Origin: CALBTQ01 sp036725605 | GTDB lineage: Bacteria > Lernaellota > Lernaellaia > Lernaellales > Lernaellaceae | Reading direction: 5' to 3' | Assembly: GCA_036725605.1 (NCBI GenBank) | Contig: DAIMDW010000006.1 | Coordinates: 62,001-126,000, forward strand | DNA: 64,000 nt | Shown here: in pieces, positions 26,458 through 35,292 of the stretch | Numbering within the stretch: position 1 is the stretch's first letter | Layout of the letters: the number at the start of each line of letters is the position of its first letter | Notes under the pieces: generated by a model | Databases searched by the model: none | What the model was told of the DNA's origin: nothing | What the model saw: only the letters and a program-made list of their open reading frames with translations | Position numbers and translations under genes: made by a program

Positions 26458-29406
26458 GTGAGCAAACGGATCGTCGTTTTGATCGTCACTTTGACGCTGC
26501 TGCTGGCGGCGGCGACGATCGCGCACGCGCAAATCGCGGCCACCGCGCGCCTGGCCCCGCCCGACGGGCTGGACCGCTTCTACGGCATGCGCATCGAGAA
26601 GGTCGAATTCGACATTCCCACGTACATGGACCGCAAGGCGATCATCCGCGTCTCCAAGCTGCAGGACGACAAGCGCTTCACGCGCTGGCGCATGCGCCAG
26701 ACCTTGCGCAACATGAGCTTGATCGACCAGATCGAAAACGTCGCCATCCGCGTCGAGCCGGTCGGCGACGATCGCGTGAAGGTGATCATCAAAATCTACC
26801 CGCGCTACATCCTGCGCGACATTCGCGTGGTGGGCAATTTCACGTTCAACGTGTCGGAGATTCTCGAAGACATTCTGCACATCGAGCCGGGCGACGATTT
26901 CCGGCCCGAGATGCTCTCCGAGTACAAGCGCAAGATCACCGAGGCCTACAAGGACGTGGGGCATCTGAAAGCGCACGTCAAGATCGACTGGCAAAAAACC
27001 AAGCGCAAGGACGACAACAAAGCCGACCTGCGCATCAAGATCAACGAACGTCCGACCTACAAAATCGTGCACTTCGATTTCACCGAGGCCGAGCTGTCGG
27101 TGTATTCCATGGTGGAGATCCTCAAGATCGCCAAGTGGAAACCCGGCATGAACTTCTCGCAGGAGGACGTGAACGACGGGCTGGCGCGGCTGAAAAAGTG
27201 GCTGCGCAAGAACGGGCATTTCGAAGCGCGGCTGCCCGACCTGGATCTGAGCGAAGCCGGCGCCTACCGCATCAACCACGACAAGTCGGAAATGGTGCTG
27301 GTCTTCCCGATCAAGATCGGTCCGCGCGTGGATGTCATCTACGAGCCGACCTGCTTCACCTGCGCCGAAAAGAAATGGAAGCTCGACGACGTGCTGGACC
27401 TGGACAACCAGCGGCGCTTCAACAAGTGGGTCGCCAAGGACTTCGCCAAGAAGGTGCAGTTGTTCTTCCTGCGCCAGGGCTATTACAACGCCAAGGTGAA
27501 GCCGAAGTACCGCGAGTACACCGAGCCCAACGGCATGCAGGTCAAGGAAATCATCCTGTGTTCGGATCGCGGCGAGAAGGTGACGATCCACAGCATCGAC
27601 TGGAAAGAGAATCCGAGCTTCAAGGACAACGAGCTGACCGCGCTGCTGTCGCAGACCGATTTTTACGTCGAAGAGGATTTCGAGAACGATCTGAAGAACG
27701 TCATCAACCATTACAACAGCAACGGCTTTTTGCAGGCCAAGGTCGTGCAGAAGGTCATCGATTACGACGCGGCGAAGGACCGAATCGACGTCGTCATCGT
27801 GATGGATGAAGGTCCGCAAACGCGCGTGCAGTCGGTGAAGTACCTGGGCAACTCCGTGGTCACCGACGAGGAACTGGCCGAAGCGCTCGATGAGATGGAC
27901 GTCGAACTGAAAGTCGGCGAGCCGTTCAATCCGTTCACCATGCAAAAGATCAAAGTGGCCTTGCTGTACAACTATCTGCGGCAGGGCTACGTGAAGGCGC
28001 GGGTCAAGGAAACGGTGAAGCTGTCCGAAGACGGCAAGACGGTCGATCTGACCTTCACCTTCACCGAGAAGCAGCAGTACTTCTTCGGCAACATCTATTA
28101 CCGCGGCAACAAGCTGACCAAGCGGCACGTCATCGCGCGCGAACTGGTGGTCGTCGAGGGGCGGCCGTACAACTTCGAGCAGATCTTCCGCAGCGAGCAG
28201 GCGCTGATTCAACTGGGCTTTTTCAACAGCGTGGACATCAGCCCGGTGGCCGGCGACTTCGAAGACCAGATGGTCGATATGATGGTCACGGTCAACGAGC
28301 GCAAGAGCGGGTACATCCAGGCCGGCGTGGGTTACAACACCTACCTGGGCTGGCGCGGGGCCTACGAACTGGGGCACCGCAACCTGGCCGGTCACGGCCG
28401 TCGGCTCAGTTTCCGCTTCGAGGCGTTCGTCACCGATCCGTCGTTCGAGTTCGACCGGCGCAACACGGCGGTGTCGTTCACCTGGCCGTGGATGGGCCGC
28501 GTGCCGTTGGACGGCTCGTTGACCATCCGCGACATGCTGCAAAATGAAATCGCCTACGACGTGCGCAGCTTCGGTTTGACCGTGGGCACGACGCTGCAGT
28601 GGCAGAAGATGTTGAACTTCCTCGAAGCGACGCATCCGAGCGAGGAGGTGCGCGACTTCGCCGGCAAGCGTTCGACGCGGCGCACGTTCGATCCGTTCAC
28701 GACCAAGCTCGACTGGGAACTGGCGCGCGACTTCCTGTACAACATCGATCCGCTGGTGCAGGACCAGGAGGTCGGCGAAATCACGATCACCACGTTCAGC
28801 CCGATGATCATCTTCGACAAGCGCGACAACATCTTCAATCCGACGCGGCTGACCTACAACACGCTGCGCTTCGATTACGGCGCGCCGTGGGCGCTTTCGC
28901 AGATCCACTACCTCAAAGCGACCGCGAGCACGGCGTGGTATCTGCCGATTTACGAGCTGCTGCCGTTCCTGTCGGGCTGGGTGTTTGCGGAGAACATCGT
29001 CGTCGGGCACGGCCAGGCGTTGCGTATTACCGACACCATCCCGATCAATCGCCGGTACTTCCTGGGCGGCTCGACCACCCTGCGCGGTTTCGGCCAGAAC
29101 CAGATCAGTCCCCTGGCCGAAGACGGCAAAACGCCGGTCGGCGGCTATTTCATGGCCTACCAAAATACGGAAATCCGTTTGCCGATGGGCGACTCCGGTT
29201 TCGGCTTGCTGATGTTCTTCGACGCCGGCGATGTGACCAACGGCACCAACACGTTCTACCTGGATCGTTTGCGCACGACCGCCGGCCTGGGCTTCCGCTA
29301 CATCACGCCGGTCGGCCCGTTGAGCGCCGATTACGGCATCAAGCTCAACCGGCGGCCCGAGGAAACCTTCGGCGAGTTTTACCTGACCATCGGCAACGCC
29401 TTCTAA
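26458..29406 (+). CDS. Omp85 family outer-membrane protein (BamA/TamA-like)
   Basis: The 982-residue protein starts at a GTG and has a Sec signal peptide cut after about residue 24 (IAHAQ). Repeated POTRA domains fill about 40-600 (for example VVGNFTFNVSEILEDILHIE and VKYLGNSVVTDEELAEAL). The C-terminal ~370 residues are the 16-strand Omp85 barrel, with the conserved loop-6 motif in LRGFGQNQISPLAE and the terminal strand FGEFYLTIGNAF ending in Phe. It is about 180 residues longer than E. coli BamA, which suggests extra POTRA domains. Whether it is the essential BamA or a TamA partner for the adjacent TamB-like protein cannot be decided from the window alone. Confidence 0.9.
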   Translation: MSKRIVVLIVTLTLLLAAATIAHAQIAATARLAPPDGLDRFYGMRIEKVEFDIPTYMDRKAIIRVSKLQDDKRFTRWRMRQTLRNMSLIDQIENVAIRVEPVGDDRVKVIIKIYPRYILRDIRVVGNFTFNVSEILEDILHIEPGDDFRPEMLSEYKRKITEAYKDVGHLKAHVKIDWQKTKRKDDNKADLRIKINERPTYKIVHFDFTEAELSVYSMVEILKIAKWKPGMNFSQEDVNDGLARLKKWLRKNGHFEARLPDLDLSEAGAYRINHDKSEMVLVFPIKIGPRVDVIYEPTCFTCAEKKWKLDDVLDLDNQRRFNKWVAKDFAKKVQLFFLRQGYYNAKVKPKYREYTEPNGMQVKEIILCSDRGEKVTIHSIDWKENPSFKDNELTALLSQTDFYVEEDFENDLKNVINHYNSNGFLQAKVVQKVIDYDAAKDRIDVVIVMDEGPQTRVQSVKYLGNSVVTDEELAEALDEMDVELKVGEPFNPFTMQKIKVALLYNYLRQGYVKARVKETVKLSEDGKTVDLTFTFTEKQQYFFGNIYYRGNKLTKRHVIARELVVVEGRPYNFEQIFRSEQALIQLGFFNSVDISPVAGDFEDQMVDMMVTVNERKSGYIQAGVGYNTYLGWRGAYELGHRNLAGHGRRLSFRFEAFVTDPSFEFDRRNTAVSFTWPWMGRVPLDGSLTIRDMLQNEIAYDVRSFGLTVGTTLQWQKMLNFLEATHPSEEVRDFAGKRSTRRTFDPFTTKLDWELARDFLYNIDPLVQDQEVGEITITTFSPMIIFDKRDNIFNPTRLTYNTLRFDYGAPWALSQIHYLKATASTAWYLPIYELLPFLSGWVFAENIVVGHGQALRITDTIPINRRYFLGGSTTLRGFGQNQISPLAEDGKTPVGGYFMAYQNTEIRLPMGDSGFGLLMFFDAGDVTNGTNTFYLDRLRTTAGLGFRYITPVGPLSADYGIKLNRRPEETFGEFYLTIGNAF

Positions 29407-29504
29407 AACTCGAAGGCCGCAACCACCAAAAATTTGTATGTAATGGACTTCCAACCTCCTTCCGAAAATTTAAGCTGGGAATGAGGAGAAGAAGGGATAG
29501 ATGT

Positions 29505-29966
29505 ATGAAAGATGTGGTTGAAGTTTCTTTTCACTCGGAAAAATCGGTAACGGGGACCCTCAACGGTCATAAAGTATGTGCGCCTTATCCGATCGAACGA
29601 GGCGGAGACGGCACAGCGCCCAATCCCTTTGAATTGTTTCTGATTTCCTTGGGAACTTGCGCCGGCTACTACGCCCGCACATACTGTGAGGAACACAATT
29701 TATCCTGTGATTCTCTACGGATATACCAGCACAACGTGTTCGATGAATCCACCGGAAAATTGCTGGGCGTGCGCATGCAGGTGCTGACGCCGCCCGATTT
29801 CCCGGAAAAGCATAAGGCGCCGCTGCTGCGGGCGGTCGATTCGTGCAAGGTCAAGCAGGTTCTGGTCGATCCGCTGCAAATGCACGTCGAATTGATGGAA
29901 ATGCAGTTGGAGCACTCCGATCAATCGGGCGCTCCCGGTTGCGGTTGCGGCTGCACCGGCATATAA
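29505..29966 (+). CDS. OsmC/Ohr family protein
   Basis: From ATG 29505 the protein has 153 residues. It has the OsmC fold signature: an N-terminal strand pair (VEVSFHSEKSVTGTLNGHKV), then PNPFELFLISLGTCAGYYA with Cys52, and further Cys at about 61 and 68. In peroxidatic OsmC/Ohr enzymes one Cys lies in this helix and a second about 60 residues later; that later Cys is LRAVDSCKVKQV (about 126). The tail GAPGCGCGCTGI is an unusual Cys-Gly cluster that could bind a metal. Peroxide reduction is possible but not shown. Confidence 0.8.
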   Translation: MKDVVEVSFHSEKSVTGTLNGHKVCAPYPIERGGDGTAPNPFELFLISLGTCAGYYARTYCEEHNLSCDSLRIYQHNVFDESTGKLLGVRMQVLTPPDFPEKHKAPLLRAVDSCKVKQVLVDPLQMHVELMEMQLEHSDQSGAPGCGCGCTGI

Positions 29967-29975
29967 GCTTAAACG

Positions 29976-30020
29976 AAAAAAAAAACGGCGATCTTCCATT
30001 GATGATCGCCGTTTTTCGTT
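29976..30020. terminator. bidirectional terminator between osmC-like gene and flavodoxin
   Basis: An A run, AACGGCGATC (29984-29993), a 10-base loop, GATCGCCGTT (30004-30013) and a T run form a symmetric terminator serving both convergent genes. Confidence 0.85.
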
Positions 30021-30029
30021 TACGATCGT

Positions 30030-30536
30030 TTATGCAACCATTTCATTTTTCACCTGGTTGAGCCACGTGTCGATCCGCGATTCGGTCATATCGCCCTGAT
30101 TGTCCTCGTCAAGAACCAAGCCCACGAAATTGCTGCCGATTTTCGCGGTCGAATTGGTGAACTCGTAACCGTTGGTCGGCCATTGACCGACGATCCGCGC
30201 CCCTTTGCGCAGCAGCGTCCGATAGGCCGTGCCCAGGGCGTTGACGAATTTCTCCGGATACAGGCGCTGGTCGCCCAGGCCGAACAAAGCCACCTTTTTG
30301 CCGTTCAGGTCGCTATCCTGCAACTGATTGAGTAGGATGTTCAGGTCGTCCAAGTGGCCGTTCTCGTCCCAGGTGGCCGTGCCCAGAATCAGTTGGTCGT
30401 ACTTGCGGATATCGCGCGATGTCGACAACGAGGCGTCGTAGATGTCCACGTCCCCGCCCAGTTTGTCTTTGATGATTTTGGCAATGCTCTGCGTCGAGTT
30501 GCTGGCTGTTCCGTAAAATAGTCCGATTTTAGCCAT
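30030..30536 (-). CDS. flavodoxin
   Basis: The 168-residue protein starts MAKIGLFYGTASNSTQSIA, the FMN phosphate-binding loop of flavodoxins, followed by LILGTATWDENGHLDD (the 50s loop with the stacking Trp) and ALFGLGDQRLYPEKFVNAL (90s loop region). The length fits a long-chain flavodoxin. It is a small electron carrier able to replace ferredoxin. No gene for an obvious redox partner is adjacent. A strong ribosome-binding site (AAAGGAGA) precedes the ATG. Confidence 0.93.
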   Translation of the reverse strand: MAKIGLFYGTASNSTQSIAKIIKDKLGGDVDIYDASLSTSRDIRKYDQLILGTATWDENGHLDDLNILLNQLQDSDLNGKKVALFGLGDQRLYPEKFVNALGTAYRTLLRKGARIVGQWPTNGYEFTNSTAKIGSNFVGLVLDEDNQGDMTESRIDTWLNQVKNEMVA

Positions 30537-30686
30537 CGCCGTGTCTCCTTTTCTCGCTCAAACGGAAAGCGAGGCTTTCCTGTTGAGATTCATTTTCAAT
30601 AAATATAGCCACGCGAAGCGGTTTGCCAAGGCGAAAAAATTCGCGGCGAGGTCAAGGGAGTAACCGGAAAAAAAGATATGGAATTT

Positions 30687-33086
30687 CTACTGCTTGGAAC
30701 CGGCTGCCTGGGGGAAAAACAGGCCGCAAACGGCCGCGGTACAATAACAAAGCGCCGCGACCAGGAAGGTCATGTTGATCCCCAGATTGATCGAAATCAT
30801 GATCGAGGCGGTGGAGGCGAACACGCCGGCCGCGCCGTTGATGCCGAAAAACCAGGGCAACGGCTTGTCGCCGAGCTCCGACATCGCGCGCAATCCCAAC
30901 GGGAAGAACATGCCCATCAGCAACGCCAGGGGCGTCACCAGACAAGCCGCGATCGCCAGGCGTGCACCCAGGGACTCGGTTTGGAAAGTCAGCGTCAACC
31001 AAGGCGTCAGGAAGCGCAGCGAGACGATCAGCGCGCCCAACAATAGACCGAGCGCGAACACCGTTTTTCCGCAACGCGCGGCCCGCACCCGCTCCGAAAC
31101 CATGCTGCCCAGGCCGGCGAAAAGGATCAGCGAGGCCAGAACGAAAGCCATGGAATAGACCGGATTGCCCAGGAATACCGAGAGCCGTTGCAGCATGGCG
31201 ATTTCGCAGAACATGAAGCCGAGGCCCAGGCAGGTGAAATACAGCGAGCCGCGGGCAATCTGGCCGAAGGTCCAGGCCTTCAGGTCGATTTTGATCATCA
31301 ACGGCAACAGCACGGTGAGGATCGTCAACAGCAGCGTAAGCACGAAAATCGTCATCAGCGTCAACGAGGCAACCATGTTGCCGTTGACAACGCCCTTGTC
31401 GGTCGCGCCGGAGGCGGACAGATACGTCGACGTCTGGCCCAGCGCCGAAAACTTGAGCAGATTGAAAAAGAACGGTTTGTCGTCGGTGGGCGGATTGATG
31501 TTCAAAAACAGCGGACGCGAGATTTCGTCGATTTGGTCCAGGCTGCGGGCGTGGACGATCCGCTCCAGCAGCGGCGAGGCCGCCGGCCGGCCGGGCAGAT
31601 AGAGAACCTTCAATTCGTTGGTTTGCACCAATTCTTCCAGGCGGGCCGACACTGCGGACGTGAAGGGCGTTTGGGAGACGATAAGCGTGGCGATGTTTTC
31701 TTTGCTCACGACGGCGATTTGCTTGTCGGGTTCGGCGACGTTGCGCTGCAACAGCGCGCTCACGGCCAGCGAGAGACTGCGTGTCGTTTCGTCGACCATC
31801 TCCGGATTGTACCAGCGGCTGACCGAAAACATGCCGTCGGGCTTGAGACGATCCAGGAAAATCTTCCAGGCTTCGAGGGTGTACAGACCGTTTTCCGAAA
31901 GCGTGAACGCGCCCGCGCCGGTGGCCGCCCAGGTGTCGATCAGCGACATCTGAATGATATCGTATTGCTCGCGCGAGGCGGCGAGATGGCTGCGCGCCTC
32001 GTCGTTGATCAACGTCACGCGCGGCGAGTCGAGCAACCGGCTGAAGAAGCGCAGGGTGTCGCGATGCCACTCGACGAAGATCGGGTTGAGCTCGATGCCG
32101 GTCACCTGGCGGGCGCCGCCGGCCAACGCCGAGAGCACGTCCTGACCGCCGCCGACGCCGATCACGCAGACGTCCGCGTCGTCGCGCAGCCGGAAGGCCG
32201 TGTTTTGCACCAGCGACAGTAAAAAGCCCGAATGCGCGGGATCGCCGTCGTTTTCCCACATGCTCGTGCCCGCCAGCCCGTCGATGAGCATGGGGATCAC
32301 GAATCGTTGATTGTAGGGGGCGGGCAGCTTGACGGCGAACGGTTTGTCGGCGGTAACGCGGGAGTAGGAGTTCCATCGTTCATAAAGAATCCGCTGCGGG
32401 TTCTCGCGCTTTTCCTTGACCATCAGCGGTCGCAGCCCGGGCACCGACATGGCGTTGATGACCGCGCCGACCAGTACAACGAACGCCAGCGTCAGGGCGA
32501 GGTATTGCCGGCGCCGGCTGCCGGCCAGAAAAAAGAAGAAGCGGCTGCTGAGCATGCCCAGCGCGGCGGTGATCAACACCGCACTGTGCGCGTCGATGCG
32601 GTGCATGAGCAAAATAACCAGCAGGCATCCGCCGGCCGCGCCGATCAGGTCGCTCGCGTACACCTTGCCGGTGGGAAAGGGCGAGCGCGTCACGGCCAGA
32701 ATGACCGCGATGCCGCTGAAGATGAACGGCAGGCTGATGCAGATCGTCAGCACGGCCAGCACCGCCAGGCTGCGCCAGGAGTCGATCAAGGTGATCGGCA
32801 GGATCAGGATCACCAGGTGGGAGACCGCCGCGACCGCGCCGAAGGCGAAGGCGGATTGACCCAGGCGCAGATAAAGTTTTTCCGGAGAGAAAAAGCGGGG
32901 GAACAGGTAAATGATCACGGTGCCCACCGTCATGCCGAACATGGCCAGCGAAATGACGAAAAAGGCCAGATGATACCAGGACATCACCGAGAGCACGCGC
33001 GTGTTGAGAATTTCCAACATCAAGGTGGACATGGTGATGAGAAATACGCCGGTATAAAAAGACCTTCTCTGCTCCTGCTGCGCCAT
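30687..33086 (-). CDS. polytopic membrane protein with spermidine-synthase-like domain
   Basis: I take ATG 33086 (MAQQEQRRSFYTGVFLIT), preceded by GGGGAG, giving 799 residues. About six to eight membrane helices fill residues 8-225. A soluble domain of the polyamine aminopropyltransferase fold follows (about 270-520: VCVIGVGGGQDVLSALAGGA, VTGIELNPIFVEWH, YDIIQMSLIDTWAATGAGAF). Another block of about seven helices fills 585-795. Such membrane-embedded spermine-synthase-like proteins are widespread but mostly uncharacterised. The SAM-binding glycine motif is intact, whereas the acidic diamine pocket is not obviously conserved, so polyamine synthesis should not be assumed. Confidence 0.72.
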   Translation of the reverse strand: MAQQEQRRSFYTGVFLITMSTLMLEILNTRVLSVMSWYHLAFFVISLAMFGMTVGTVIIYLFPRFFSPEKLYLRLGQSAFAFGAVAAVSHLVILILPITLIDSWRSLAVLAVLTICISLPFIFSGIAVILAVTRSPFPTGKVYASDLIGAAGGCLLVILLMHRIDAHSAVLITAALGMLSSRFFFFLAGSRRRQYLALTLAFVVLVGAVINAMSVPGLRPLMVKEKRENPQRILYERWNSYSRVTADKPFAVKLPAPYNQRFVIPMLIDGLAGTSMWENDGDPAHSGFLLSLVQNTAFRLRDDADVCVIGVGGGQDVLSALAGGARQVTGIELNPIFVEWHRDTLRFFSRLLDSPRVTLINDEARSHLAASREQYDIIQMSLIDTWAATGAGAFTLSENGLYTLEAWKIFLDRLKPDGMFSVSRWYNPEMVDETTRSLSLAVSALLQRNVAEPDKQIAVVSKENIATLIVSQTPFTSAVSARLEELVQTNELKVLYLPGRPAASPLLERIVHARSLDQIDEISRPLFLNINPPTDDKPFFFNLLKFSALGQTSTYLSASGATDKGVVNGNMVASLTLMTIFVLTLLLTILTVLLPLMIKIDLKAWTFGQIARGSLYFTCLGLGFMFCEIAMLQRLSVFLGNPVYSMAFVLASLILFAGLGSMVSERVRAARCGKTVFALGLLLGALIVSLRFLTPWLTLTFQTESLGARLAIAACLVTPLALLMGMFFPLGLRAMSELGDKPLPWFFGINGAAGVFASTASIMISINLGINMTFLVAALCYCTAAVCGLFFPQAAGSKQ

Positions 33087-33198
33087 GTGTCTCCCCAACG
33101 ATTTATGAGTCGTATATGTATAGGCAATTTGCGATCAATGTTCAATTGTCGCCGGACACTTTTTGCCTTTTGGGGAGAAAAACGAAGCGCCGGCCGGC

Positions 33199-33759
33199 TT
33201 AGTCGGGCTTGATTAGCGCCGCGCTCAACCCGCGCCCCTTGACGGCCAGGTCGGTACGTTGCAGGCCGGCCTGCTCGGCCAGGGCGATCGTTTTGGCGAA
33301 TTCGTCGGCGTCGACGTGCCCGGGCGGTTCGAAAATCAATACCGTGCCGCCGGGTCGCAACAGGTCGGCGATCTCGCGCAAGATGCCCGCCTGATCGTCC
33401 GTTTCATGCAGCATGTGGATCGCGGTGACCAGGTCGATGCGGCCGTCGTGATCGGGCAGGGCGATGGCGTCGAAGCGTCCCAGGTGCGTTTGAATGCGAT
33501 CGAGGAGCCCCTTTTTCCGCGCGCGTTTGCGCAGCACGTCGAGCATCTTTTGTTGCACGTCGACGCAGATCACCCGGCCGGTTTCGCCGACCATCTCAGC
33601 CAGCGGCAGGCTGAAAAAGCCCATGGCGCAACCCAGGTCGAGCACGGTCATGCCCGGCCGCACGAAGGGGCCGAACATCTTTTTCGGATTTTCCAGCAAC
33701 AGCCGCACGGGGCTGAGCAAAATATAACCGATCCATGGCGGGCACACGCGGTTGTCCAT
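33199..33759 (-). CDS. class I SAM-dependent methyltransferase
   Basis: The 186-residue protein has methyltransferase motif I VLDLGCAMGFFSLPLAE (about 40-56), motif II GRVICVDVQQKML, motif IV DLVTAIHMLHET and LRPGGTVLIFEPPGHV. It resembles the UbiE/small-molecule methyltransferase group. The substrate is unknown. The N-terminal PPWIGYILLSPVRLLLENP is a hydrophobic patch often seen in lipid- or membrane-acting members. The next gene downstream on the same strand is the membrane spermidine-synthase-like gene, 112 bases away. Confidence 0.82.
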   Translation of the reverse strand: MDNRVCPPWIGYILLSPVRLLLENPKKMFGPFVRPGMTVLDLGCAMGFFSLPLAEMVGETGRVICVDVQQKMLDVLRKRARKKGLLDRIQTHLGRFDAIALPDHDGRIDLVTAIHMLHETDDQAGILREIADLLRPGGTVLIFEPPGHVDADEFAKTIALAEQAGLQRTDLAVKGRGLSAALIKPD

Positions 33760-33989
33760 CGCCGACTCCTCCGTTTCGCTTGGATTGTCAGTATAGGTAA
33801 TTTAACCCGGCGGACAATCGCGTACTGACATTTTCAGCGGATTTTTACCTTTTGGTAATTCTCGAACGAATGCTTCAAGTTTTCGCGGCGATGCACCGAT
33901 CAGTACTCTTACCATAGGGTATTTATGATTATTGATGCGTCGATCGATGTCGGGCGTAGTGTGTTTTCATTTTACGGGCGGTGGGTGCG

Positions 33990-34880
33990 ATGACGAAAAA
34001 CCAGGACTGTTATGAAAAATTTTCCCTGTTGTATCGGGAAATGGTGCTCAAGTGGTTCGTTAAAACCGAGCTGGAAAACAAGCGGGTTGCGCAGTTGTCG
34101 CTGCTGACCGATCCGAAAACCTTTCAGGAATACTACACCGCGTTTCTGACCGAGCGCGGTTTCAACGAGAAGGATCGCGCCGAGCAGGTCAACGCGTTTC
34201 TTACGACCGAGTTCGGGAAGTTCAAGCGGTACCTGTGGCAGATCCACGGCGAGATGTTCGTCGCCGGGGTGATCTGTGACGCGGGCGCCAATTCCGGCAA
34301 ATTCCTCAATCAGTTTCGCCTGACCGCCGCCGGCGAGCGAAGCATCGCTGAGCAGGATCCGTCGCCGGTTTTCGCCGATCAGTATCTGGCCGAGCTGAAA
34401 AAGAACATCCCTTCGCTGGACACGTTGGTCGAATCCTATCTGAGCGAGGCGCTGCAGTCGCTCAACCGCCAGATGCCGCTGGCGTCGGCGATGATGCTCG
34501 ACGCGGCGTCGGAGCGGCTGTTTCTGTTGTTGGTCAACAGCATCCCCGACAGTTACGAGGAGGAGTTCAAGCGCACCAAACGCGTGTTGCAGGTCGACGC
34601 CTCGCTGGTCAAACTGCGCGCACAATTTTTCCAGGAATGGGAAACCTACCAGTCGGAGAACGCCTATAATCAGCAGCGCTGCCTGTTGCCCAAGGACCTC
34701 AACTACAAGGAAACCCACGCGATCATCTGGAACACTTCGGAGGCCCTGCGCCTGGATCGCTCGCTGGGCGTGCCCGCGGAGCAAGGTGAGGTGACCGCCG
34801 ACACGCAACGCGCCGCCCTGGCGATTTTCCCCAAGTACGCCGAGCGCGTGTACGAGCTGCTGGATTTCTGGAAGAGTTGA
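33990..34880 (+). CDS. unrecognised helical protein (possible HEPN-type)
   Basis: The protein has 296 residues from ATG 33990, with an alternative GTG at 33981. I do not recognise a named family. It is soluble, mostly helical and charged. The segment PLASAMMLDAASERLFLLLVN (about 160-180) resembles the helix pair of DUF4145/HEPN-like proteins, which often occur with defence or stress genes; that is only a resemblance and the RX4-6H nuclease motif is not evident. It stands alone on the plus strand after an AT-rich 200-base upstream region and is followed by its own terminator. Confidence 0.5.
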   Translation: MTKNQDCYEKFSLLYREMVLKWFVKTELENKRVAQLSLLTDPKTFQEYYTAFLTERGFNEKDRAEQVNAFLTTEFGKFKRYLWQIHGEMFVAGVICDAGANSGKFLNQFRLTAAGERSIAEQDPSPVFADQYLAELKKNIPSLDTLVESYLSEALQSLNRQMPLASAMMLDAASERLFLLLVNSIPDSYEEEFKRTKRVLQVDASLVKLRAQFFQEWETYQSENAYNQQRCLLPKDLNYKETHAIIWNTSEALRLDRSLGVPAEQGEVTADTQRAALAIFPKYAERVYELLDFWKS

Positions 34881-34885
34881 AAAAG

Positions 34886-34917
34886 AAACCGCCCCGCGAT
34901 CGGCGAGGCGGTTTGCT
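34886..34917 (+). terminator. terminator of the helical-protein gene
   Basis: AAACCGCC (34886-34893) and GGCGGTTT (34906-34913) form a stem starting 6 bases after the stop codon, followed by GCTC. A near-identical hairpin ends the convergent gctB gene at 35248-35276. Confidence 0.7.
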
Positions 34918-35038
34918 CGAAGCCTGTGTTTTGCCGCACTTGACCTCCCGACGTCCGAATTGACCCGCCCGGACCGCCGAAGTCCCGCAGGGGCGGATGG
35001 TCAGGTGCGGCGGGCGATAATCTGGGATCTGTGGATCG

Positions 35039-35224
35039 AAGCCCCGCAGGGGCGGTTGGTCAGTAGCGAAGGGCGAAGCCCTGGAAATTGCGACACGTTC
35101 AAAGCCGACAAGCCCCGGAGGGGCGTAGGAATCTTACCTGCACCCCTTTCAGGGGTTTACGTGAATTTGCTCCATCTTTTACCAGGGCTTCGCCCTTCGC
35201 TATTGACCTGCGCCCTGCGGGCTT
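35039..35224 (-). repeat. nested-palindrome repeat, copy A
   Basis: This fills most of the 412-base gap between convergent genes. It starts AAGCCCCGCAGGGGCGG, has internal pieces such as TAGCGAAGGGCGAAGCCCTGG and GACAAGCCCCGGAGGGGCG, and ends TGCGCCCTGCGGGCTT. The reverse complement matches 37623-37833 along nearly its whole length, with one ~25-base insertion there. A shorter decayed unit lies just before it at 34978-35000. There is no coding content. Confidence 0.75.
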
Positions 35225-35240
35225 GACGGTCCTGTGCGGA

Positions 35241-35276
35241 AATAAAAAAACCGCCCCGCAGTTAGCGAGGCGGTTT
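35241..35276 (-). terminator. terminator of the CoA-transferase operon
   Basis: On the minus strand AAACCGCC-TCGCTAACTGCGG-GGCGGTTT is followed by a run of seven T. It begins 17 bases after the gctB stop. Confidence 0.85.
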
Positions 35277-35292
35277 GTCTGTCGAATCTTGC

